Source: an uncultured Acidimicrobiaceae bacterium (GTDB lineage Bacteria; Actinomycetota; Acidimicrobiia; Acidimicrobiales; MedAcidi-G1). Taken from it: a stretch of DNA of 5,275 nt. The stretch lies in NCBI GenBank assembly GCA_913054115.1, contig CAJXIS010000170.1, positions 1 through 5,275 on the forward strand. The letters run 5' to 3'. Of this stretch, positions 1 through 5,275 are shown in pieces. Each line of letters opens with the position of its first letter. The stretch's first letter is position 1. The notes below the pieces were generated by a model, which worked only from the letters and a program-made list of their open reading frames with translations, was not told the origin of the DNA and did no database searches. A program made the position numbers and the translations under genes.

Positions 1-1052
1 CGACGTTGGCGCCCACCACGACGTTGGCGCCCACCACGACGTTGGCGCCCACCACCACGCTTCCCGAGCCGATCATCGCCGAGGGCTACCCGGCCCAGTC
101 GGATGCGGTGGCCTGGCCGACCGATGCATGGCCCCGGGCAGACCTGCCCGCCGAGATGGCACCGGAGGTGCTGGCGCTGGTCGAGGAGGCGTTGCGGGGA
201 GCCGACCGTCCCTATGGGGTCATCGACGCCGTGGCGATCGTGCAGGCAGGCAGCCTGCTGCTGGCCGACAGCCACGAGGACTACGACCCGTCGACCCCCC
301 ACTGGTCGTTCTCGGTCGCCAAGAGCGTCACGCACGCCGCCGTGGGGCTCCTCGTGGGCGACGCCCGGCTCGACATCGACGCCCCGACCGGACTTGCAGA
401 GTGGCTTGGTGACGACCCCCGGTCGGAGGTCACGATCGACGACCTGCTGCGCATGCAAAGCGGGCTCGAGTGGAACGAGGCGGGTGGCGACGCCGCGGCG
501 ATCGTCGTCGGCGACGGCAACGCCGACGCCTCGGGCTATGCGGCGGCCAGGCCGCTCGTGGCCGATCCCGGGACCACCTTCAACTACAGCACCGGCAGCA
601 CGGCGATCGTGGCGTCGCTGATGGCGGACGAACTCGGGTCCGGAGAGGCACTTGCCGCCTGGCTGGACGACCGGTTGTTCGGACCGCTCGGCATCACCTC
701 CATCGAACTCGAACTGGACGGGACCGGCAACTGGTTGGGCGGCACCGGCGCCAACATGGCACTCGGGGACTTCGCCCGCTTCGGCCTGCTCTACCTGCGC
801 GGCGGCGTCTGGGAGGACGCGTGGCTGCTCCCCGAGGGCTGGGTCGACCATGCCAGGACGCCGAGTGCGTCCTTGGCGGGCTACGGGGCCGGCTGGTGGC
901 TCGGCGAGGACTCGTTCGCCGCCGTGGGATTCCTCGGCCAGCAGGTCTCGGTCGTGCCGGCGCTGGACCTCGTCGTGGTCGTGCTGGCCACCGGCGGTGA
1001 GAGCAGCGGTCTCACCGAAGACCTGGTCGCTGCCATGGCCGGAGGCGGTTGA
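1..1052 (+). CDS. Beta-lactamase-fold serine hydrolase (class C / esterase / NylB-like), 5'-truncated by window
   Basis: This is a serine hydrolase of the beta-lactamase / penicillin-binding-protein-like superfamily (COG1680 type: class C beta-lactamases, EstB esterases, 6-aminohexanoate-dimer hydrolases). The frame is open at the left edge; the TTG at position 6 lies inside a repeat and is not a credible start. Counting residues from that TTG (348 to the TGA), the visible part has a TLAPTT-repeat linker (about 1-18) and then the catalytic domain. The nucleophile box is SVAK (Ser103, Lys106), followed by the helix typical of the family and by DLLRMQSGLEW (about 146-156). The second box is FNYSTG with Tyr194 as likely general base, and the C-terminal strand region is GFLGQ (308-312) followed by a VVPALDLVVVVLATG strand. 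The Thr/Pro linker before the domain suggests an exported or lipid-anchored protein, but the signal sequence is outside the window. Family membership is secure; the substrate (peptide, ester, amide or lactam) cannot be told. It ends 60 bases before the next gene's start, on the same strand. Confidence 0.9.
   Translation, partial: TLAPTTTLAPTTTLAPTTTLPEPIIAEGYPAQSDAVAWPTDAWPRADLPAEMAPEVLALVEEALRGADRPYGVIDAVAIVQAGSLLLADSHEDYDPSTPHWSFSVAKSVTHAAVGLLVGDARLDIDAPTGLAEWLGDDPRSEVTIDDLLRMQSGLEWNEAGGDAAAIVVGDGNADASGYAAARPLVADPGTTFNYSTGSTAIVASLMADELGSGEALAAWLDDRLFGPLGITSIELELDGTGNWLGGTGANMALGDFARFGLLYLRGGVWEDAWLLPEGWVDHARTPSASLAGYGAGWWLGEDSFAAVGFLGQQVSVVPALDLVVVVLATGGESSGLTEDLVAAMAGGG
3..56 (+). repeat. 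Tandem 18-bp repeat encoding TLAPTT linker
   Basis: Three consecutive 18-bp units lie at 3-20, 21-38 and 39-56. The first two are identical and the third differs only at its last base. The period is a multiple of three, so each unit encodes Thr-Leu-Ala-Pro-Thr-Thr in the frame of the serine hydrolase. The array touches the window edge, so more units may lie upstream. Such Thr/Pro-rich stretches usually form extended linkers between a membrane anchor or signal peptide and a secreted domain. Confidence 0.9.
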
Positions 1053-1055
1053 CCG

Positions 1056-1069
1056 GCCGGGGTCCCGGC
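1056..1069. terminator. Small GC inverted repeat after the serine hydrolase gene
   Basis: GCCGGG (1056-1061) and CCCGGC (1064-1069) are perfect reverse complements, starting four bases after the TGA stop. As RNA this would be a 5-bp stem with a 4-base loop. No T-run follows. It could be a weak U-less terminator or processing hairpin, but GC-rich DNA gives such palindromes by chance, so confidence is low. Confidence 0.25.
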
Positions 1070-1102
1070 GTGGCATGATCCGCGCTGCAACACGAAGAGC
1101 CC

Positions 1103-1107
1103 GGAGG
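1103..1107 (+). promoter_or_regulatory. Ribosome binding site deciding the start of the decarboxylase gene
   Basis: GGAGG at 1103-1107 lies five bases before the GTG at 1113. The in-frame GTG at 1107 overlaps the last base of this motif, so it could not use it. This makes GTG 1113 the better start. Confidence 0.8.
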
Positions 1108-1112
1108 TGGCT

Positions 1113-2759
1113 GTGACCGAGATCCATCCCGAATCGGTGTCGGACGCCGGCGTGCTCACCTGCGGCGAGGCGACCATGCGCCTGCTGGCCGCCTACGGGG
1201 TGGACACCGTGTTCGGCATCCCCGGCGTGCACACCCTGGACTTCTGCCGGGGGCTCGCCGACGGCCCGATCACGCATGTACAGGTCCGCAACGAGCAGGG
1301 CGCCGGCTTCATGGCCGACGGCTATGCCCGGGCGAGCGGCCGCCCCGGCGTGGCGCTGGTGATCTCGGGCCCCGGCGTCACCAATGCCCTCACGGCGATC
1401 GGGCAGGCCTGGGCCGACTCGACACCGGTGCTCCTGCTCTCGTCGGAGACCGACAGCTCGACGCACGGGAAGGGGTGGGGCTGCCTGCACGAGATCCCCG
1501 ACCAGCCGGCGGTCACGGCCCCCCTCACAGCGCTCAGTGCGCGGGCGAACCACCCGGACGAGGTGCCGGTCCTGCTGGCCGAGGCGTTCGGCATCTTCGC
1601 CTCCCAGCGGCCGCGGCCCGTCCACCTCTCGATCCCGATCGACGTGCTGGCGATGCCCGTCGATCCGGCTGACCCCGCATGGTCGCCGTCGCCGCTGCCC
1701 GGTCGGCCGCAGCCCGACCCGGCCGTCATCGAGCAGGCCGCTGCCCTGTTGCGTACGGCGAGCCGCCCGGTCGTGATGGTCGGCGGGGGAGCGGTCGGGG
1801 CCACCGATGCGGTGCGCCGGCTGGTCGATCGACTCGGTGCCGTCTTCGTGGCCAGCAACGCCGGCAAGGGGATCGTGCCGGGCAGCCACGAGCGCAGCCT
1901 CGACGCCGCCACGGTCCGGCCCGAGGTGCGGGCGTTCCTGGCCACAACGGACGTGGTCGTGGCCATCGGCACCGAGTTGGCCGAGACGGACAGCTTCGTC
2001 GACGAGATGACCCTCGGCGGCTCGCTGGTCCGCATCGACATCGACCCCTCGAAGATGGACGACCAGCACCCTGCAGACGTGGGCGTGGTGTCGGACGCAC
2101 GACCCGCCGTCGAGGCGCTGCTCGCCGCATTGGGCGACGGGCGTCTGCACGCCGACGCAGCGGCACTGGCCACCGAGGTCGCCGCCATCCGCGAGGAGGT
2201 GTCCCGCAACCTGACCGCCTCCGAGCAGCAGCACGCGAAGTTCCTGGCGGCACTGTCCGCCGGGCTGCCAGCCGAGACCGCCTACTACGGCGACACCTGC
2301 CAACTCGTCTACACCGGGGCGTTCCTGCTCCCGCTGGAGGAGCCGGGGCGCTGGCACTACCCGACGGGCTACTGCACGCTGGGCTGCGGCTTCCCGAACG
2401 CCGTCGGCGCCAAGGTCGCCCGACCTGACCTCCCGATCGTCGTCCTGGCCGGCGACGGTGGCGTGATGTTCACGATCCAGGAGCTGATCACGGCCGCCGA
2501 GCTGGGCCTGGCGATCCCACTCGTCATCTGGGACAACGGCGGCCTCAAGCAGATCCAGGACGACATGCGCGCCCGCTCGATCCCGCTGGTGGGCGTCGAG
2601 GGCCGCAACCCCGACTTCGTGGCACTGGCCGGGTCACTGGGGTGCCACGGCGTGGTCGCTACGAGCCTCGAACACGCCGTGGAAGCGGTGAACGCCGGTT
2701 TCGCAGCCGACCGCCCGACGGTCATCGTCGTCAGCGAGGGAGAGCCCTGGCTGGCTTGA
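1113..2759 (+). CDS. Thiamine-diphosphate-dependent decarboxylase, AruI-like (probable 5-guanidino-2-oxopentanoate decarboxylase)
   Basis: This is a complete cytoplasmic ThDP enzyme of the acetolactate synthase / pyruvate decarboxylase superfamily. Starting at GTG 1113 (see the ribosome binding site) it has 548 residues, normal for the family. The N-terminal pyrimidine-binding domain (about 15-180) contains FGIPGVHTLDFCRGL, RNEQGAGFMADGYARASG with catalytic Glu61, the SGPGVTN turn and LHEIPDQPAVTA. The middle domain (about 200-345) contains VVMVGGGAV and the VRIDIDPSKM segment. The C-terminal cofactor domain has AGDGG (Asp448) and, 27 residues later, WDNGG (Asp474-Asn475), the Mg/diphosphate site; the usual NN is DN here. 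The GIPGVHTL and LHE-PDQ signatures recall AruI, which converts 2-ketoarginine to 4-guanidinobutanal and CO2 in the arginine transaminase pathway. No transaminase or dehydrogenase partner is visible. Superfamily is very secure; the substrate is inferred from remembered family motifs, and another 2-oxo acid or acetolactate synthase-like activity remains possible, so no gene symbol is given. Confidence 0.8.
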   Translation: MTEIHPESVSDAGVLTCGEATMRLLAAYGVDTVFGIPGVHTLDFCRGLADGPITHVQVRNEQGAGFMADGYARASGRPGVALVISGPGVTNALTAIGQAWADSTPVLLLSSETDSSTHGKGWGCLHEIPDQPAVTAPLTALSARANHPDEVPVLLAEAFGIFASQRPRPVHLSIPIDVLAMPVDPADPAWSPSPLPGRPQPDPAVIEQAAALLRTASRPVVMVGGGAVGATDAVRRLVDRLGAVFVASNAGKGIVPGSHERSLDAATVRPEVRAFLATTDVVVAIGTELAETDSFVDEMTLGGSLVRIDIDPSKMDDQHPADVGVVSDARPAVEALLAALGDGRLHADAAALATEVAAIREEVSRNLTASEQQHAKFLAALSAGLPAETAYYGDTCQLVYTGAFLLPLEEPGRWHYPTGYCTLGCGFPNAVGAKVARPDLPIVVLAGDGGVMFTIQELITAAELGLAIPLVIWDNGGLKQIQDDMRARSIPLVGVEGRNPDFVALAGSLGCHGVVATSLEHAVEAVNAGFAADRPTVIVVSEGEPWLA

Positions 2760-2817
2760 GCCTCCGGCCGTGTCGTCCGCCGGGACATCGTCACACTGGA
2801 GGAGTACTGTCATTGGT

Positions 2818-2838
2818 GAGGGCCGGCTTTCGGTCCTC
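2818..2838 (+). terminator. Terminator-like hairpin between decarboxylase and protease genes
   Basis: GAGGGCCG (2818-2825) pairs with CGGTCCTC (2831-2838) as an 8-bp stem with one G-U pair and the 5-base loop GCTTT. TTT follows at once, and a second T-rich stretch (TGTTTTGATT) starts about nine bases later, unusual in this GC-rich sequence. The position, about 60 bases after the decarboxylase stop and about 70 before the protease start, fits a factor-independent terminator. The interrupted T-tract keeps this tentative. Confidence 0.55.
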
Positions 2839-2900
2839 TTTCGGAGTGTTTTGATTCTCTGATGGCCAGCGGTTCCGGATTCCGACCGGGCCGGTGTTCC

Positions 2901-2906
2901 AGGGGG
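2901..2906 (+). promoter_or_regulatory. Ribosome binding site of the S8 protease gene
   Basis: A purine run, AGGGGG, lies four bases before ATG 2911. The match to the anti-Shine-Dalgarno sequence is moderate (one G-U pair). It supports ATG 2911, which is also the first possible start in this frame after the in-frame TGA at 2860-2862. Confidence 0.6.
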
Positions 2907-2910
2907 TTCC

Positions 2911-5275
2911 ATGGACGGGTGCAGTTTGCGGTGGTTGGTAAGGGGCCTGACCGGGCTCCTGATCACCGCGGTCCTGGCAACGGCGGTCGCGGTCTCACCG
3001 GCGGCCGCCGAGGCGGACGGAAAGTCCGGCCTCGCGAGCTCGTACGACGACGGGTCGGTGCTGCCGCTCTCCGCCCACGGAGAAGCCCTGTTGGGCTTCC
3101 TCGGCCCCCTGCCGACCGGTCTCGCCGCCGACGACCTCGCCAAGGCGGTCCTCGCCGCCAGTACCTCGACGGAGCGCAACCCCTTCGGCCTTCTCGTCCG
3201 CTTCACCGAGTCGGCGACCGCGGTCGAGGTTGCCGAGGTGCTCGGCGCCGTCGGCGGCAGCCTGATCGGGCCGTCACTCGACGGTGCCGGGCTGTACCTG
3301 GTCGAGACCCTGCGCGACCTCGATGCCGCCCTCGTGCTGCTCGGCAGGTCCCCGGTGGTCAAGTGGGCCGGCCCGGACGCCGTGGTGCGCGTGGCCGACC
3401 TGCCGTCCGACCCGAGGCTCGACGAGCTCTGGGGCCTCACGGGAGCCAACGGCATCGATGCCCCCGGCGCATGGGCGCACTCCCTGGGCGATTCGTCGGT
3501 GGTGGTGGCCGTCATCGACACGGGCGTCGACCTCGACCATCCCGACCTCGAGGCCAACATCTGGACCAACCCTGGCGAGATCCCCGGCAACGGCATCGAC
3601 GACGACGGCAACGGCTACATCGACGACCTCCACGGCTGGGACTTCGTCAACGACGATGCCGACCCGAACGACGACAACAACCACGGCACCCACGTGGCCG
3701 GCACGATCGCCGGCGTGGCCAACGACGTCGGAGTGGTGGGTGTGGCGCCCGGAGTGCGGATCATGGCGCTCAAGTTCCTGTCGGCCTCCGGCGGCGGCTA
3801 CTCCTCCGACGCGGTGTCTGCGCTCGCATATGCCATCGCGAACGGCGCCTCGATCTCCAACAACTCCTGGGGCGGCGGCGGTTCGAGCGGGGCGATGTCC
3901 GGCATGATCGATCAGGCCGCAGCCGCCGACCACCTCTTCGTGGCCGCAGCCGGCAACGACGGCTCCGACAACGACACCTGGCCGACCTACCCGGCGTCCT
4001 ACCCCCAGGACATCGTGCTGACCGTCGCTTCCACCCAGATCGACGGCAACCGCTCTTCGTTTTCCAACTACGGCGAAATCGGCGTCGATGTGGCGGCCCC
4101 GGGCTCGGCCATCCTCTCCTCGGTCTTCGGCGGCGGCTATGCGACCTTCAGTGGCACATCCATGGCGACACCCCACGTGGTGGGGGTTGCCGCCCTCATG
4201 CGCTCCGTGGCGCCGGACCTCACAGCCGTCCAGGTCAAGGAGCGCCTCATCGACTCGTCCACGTGGGTCGATGCACTGTCCACCGTTTCGGGTTCGGGTG
4301 GGCGGGTCGATGCCGCAGCAGCGGTCGGGGCGTCGGTGGCTGCGGCCCCCGTGGTCTCGATCACCGAACCGGTCGGAGCAGTCGCCGAGGGAAGCCCGGT
4401 CACCCTTGTCGCCACGGCGATCGGTTCCGACGGTGCAGATGTGTCTGCGACGATCGCCTGGACCGACTCGGCCGGCATGGTCCTGGCGACGGGTGGCATC
4501 TTTCAGTGGACGCCACAGGTCGCCGGAGTGCAGCGCCTTCGGGCCGCGGTCACTCTCGCCGGCCTGACCGGCCTCGACGCCGTGTTCATTGACGTCCAGG
4601 AGGTGCAACGGGGCATCACCCTGGTGTCCCCGAACGGCGGCGAGACGTTCGCGCCGGGCGACGAGGTGGAGATCTCTTGGACCAGCGAGGGTCCGGTCGG
4701 AGGTGTCGATGTCTCGATCGAACGCCGGGCACAGGTGATGGGTGAGTACACCGGCGACGGGGCCCTTCCGATCCTCGACCACCAGACGCTCGACGTCGAA
4801 CTCGAGGTCACCGATTCAGGCGAAGTGGGGACCGTGGAGCTGGGCATCCGGCTGAACCACACCTACGACGCCGACCTCCAGATCTCACTGGTCCACCCGG
4901 ACGGCACCACCGTCTCGCTCGCCTCCGGCGTGGGGTCGTGGCGCAACGACTTCGGCGAGGGCGCAGTGGACTGTTCCGGGACGCTGACCGTCTTCGCCGA
5001 CGACGCCGACACCGCCATCGACTCGGGGACCGCCCCGTTCGCCGGTCGGCACCGCCCGACCGATGCCCTCTCGGCGTTCGCCGGCAAGTCGGCCCTGGGA
5101 ACATGGACACTCCGGATCCACGACCAGTGGTCCTGGGACCAGGGCGAGTTGTACTGCGCCGACCTGTCCATCAGCTCAGCAGTCGCCACGGTGGCGACCG
5201 GCGTCGATCCGTCGGTGGGGGCTGCGACCTGGATCGTGCCCGAGGGGGGCATCGAGGGCCCCCTGATGGCCTCGG
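2911..5275 (+). CDS. Secreted subtilisin-family (S8) serine protease with Ig-like and P domains, 3'-truncated by window
   Basis: This is a probable extracellular endopeptidase; 788 codons are visible with no stop before the right edge. Domains in order: signal peptide (1 to about 35: basic start, hydrophobic 13-29, possible cleavage after AEA at 33-35); I9/fervidolysin-like propeptide (about 90-165) that should assist folding and be removed; S8 catalytic domain (about 185-475). The triad is complete: Asp203 in VIDTGVD, His258 in NHGTHVAG and Ser417 in SGTSMATPH, with oxyanion Asn349 in AAAGND. An Asp/Asn-rich loop at 227-239 (GNGIDDDGNGYIDD region) looks Ca-binding. After this come an Ig-like domain (about 480-564), a segment starting SPNGGETF (about 568-606) like the Kre9/KNH-type Ig fold, and a P/Homo-B domain (about 615-757) with NHTYDADLQISLVHPDGT and GTWTLRIHD. 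The last residues (WIVPEGGIEGPL) look like the end of the interrupted SPNGGETF domain. The upstream gap and hairpin suggest its own transcript. Family and secretion are secure; the target protein and the full C-terminus are unknown. Confidence 0.95.
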   Translation, partial: MDGCSLRWLVRGLTGLLITAVLATAVAVSPAAAEADGKSGLASSYDDGSVLPLSAHGEALLGFLGPLPTGLAADDLAKAVLAASTSTERNPFGLLVRFTESATAVEVAEVLGAVGGSLIGPSLDGAGLYLVETLRDLDAALVLLGRSPVVKWAGPDAVVRVADLPSDPRLDELWGLTGANGIDAPGAWAHSLGDSSVVVAVIDTGVDLDHPDLEANIWTNPGEIPGNGIDDDGNGYIDDLHGWDFVNDDADPNDDNNHGTHVAGTIAGVANDVGVVGVAPGVRIMALKFLSASGGGYSSDAVSALAYAIANGASISNNSWGGGGSSGAMSGMIDQAAAADHLFVAAAGNDGSDNDTWPTYPASYPQDIVLTVASTQIDGNRSSFSNYGEIGVDVAAPGSAILSSVFGGGYATFSGTSMATPHVVGVAALMRSVAPDLTAVQVKERLIDSSTWVDALSTVSGSGGRVDAAAAVGASVAAAPVVSITEPVGAVAEGSPVTLVATAIGSDGADVSATIAWTDSAGMVLATGGIFQWTPQVAGVQRLRAAVTLAGLTGLDAVFIDVQEVQRGITLVSPNGGETFAPGDEVEISWTSEGPVGGVDVSIERRAQVMGEYTGDGALPILDHQTLDVELEVTDSGEVGTVELGIRLNHTYDADLQISLVHPDGTTVSLASGVGSWRNDFGEGAVDCSGTLTVFADDADTAIDSGTAPFAGRHRPTDALSAFAGKSALGTWTLRIHDQWSWDQGELYCADLSISSAVATVATGVDPSVGAATWIVPEGGIEGPLMAS

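Noticed and set aside
927..941. GFLGQ in place of a GHGGQ-like third box in the serine hydrolase
   Set aside because: This box varies widely in the non-lactamase members of the family, so the lack of His does not show an inactive enzyme.
1049..1079. Possible promoter TTGACC (1049-1054) and CATGAT (1074-1079) before the decarboxylase
   Set aside because: The spacing of 19 bases is long, the -10 match is poor, and the -35 overlaps the upstream stop codon. It is too weak to annotate.
1322..2209. 295-codon - frame inside the decarboxylase gene
   Set aside because: It is a Ser/Thr/Ala/Arg-rich shadow of a well-supported gene.
2827..2844. Direct repeat CTTTCGG at 2827-2833 and 2838-2844, 11 bases apart
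   Set aside because: The helical-turn spacing hinted at an operator, but the copies are short and fall in the hairpin loop, its 3' arm and its tail, so terminator structure explains them better.
2634..3611. 325-codon - frame across the decarboxylase end and the protease start
   Set aside because: It is Ser/Pro/Arg/Thr-rich low complexity and spans two real genes and their gap on the other strand.
2862..4592. 576-codon + frame starting at ATG 2862
   Set aside because: It is Arg/Gly-rich without motifs, and overlaps the protease frame, which has the full catalytic triad.
3274..4782. 502-codon open frame on the - strand
   Set aside because: It lies wholly inside the S8 protease gene, has low-complexity Val/Gly/Arg/His composition and no recognisable domain. 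It is the antisense shadow expected opposite high-GC coding DNA.

Overview
The window is very GC-rich, with almost every third codon position G or C and all genes on the + strand. This base composition, together with the Thr/Pro-rich TLAPTT linker on a probable exported enzyme, suggests a high-GC actinobacterium. The linker style recalls the class Acidimicrobiia, but that placement is an inference from style, not a measured result. I see no tRNA, rRNA, CRISPR array, transposase or attachment site.

Layout from left to right: (1) positions 1-1052 hold the 3' part of a beta-lactamase-fold serine hydrolase whose start lies left of the window. It begins inside a tandem 18-bp repeat encoding a TLAPTT linker. 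(2) A 60-base gap with a small GC-rich inverted repeat and a clear Shine-Dalgarno site leads to 1113-2759, a complete thiamine-diphosphate-dependent decarboxylase that most resembles 5-guanidino-2-oxopentanoate decarboxylase (AruI). (3) A 151-base gap carries a terminator-like hairpin. (4) From 2911 to the right edge there is a large secreted subtilisin-family (S8) protease with signal peptide, propeptide, complete catalytic triad, an Ig-like domain and a proprotein-convertase P domain. Its reading frame is open at position 5275, so the gene is 3'-truncated by the window.

The three genes do not form an obvious shared pathway. The two outer genes encode probable extracytoplasmic hydrolases; the middle one is a cytoplasmic enzyme of amino- or keto-acid metabolism, with no pathway partner in view. 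The most interesting point is the architecture of the protease tail: the P domain seems to be inserted inside a second Ig-like domain. I found no convincing evidence of a new multi-gene system in this window.
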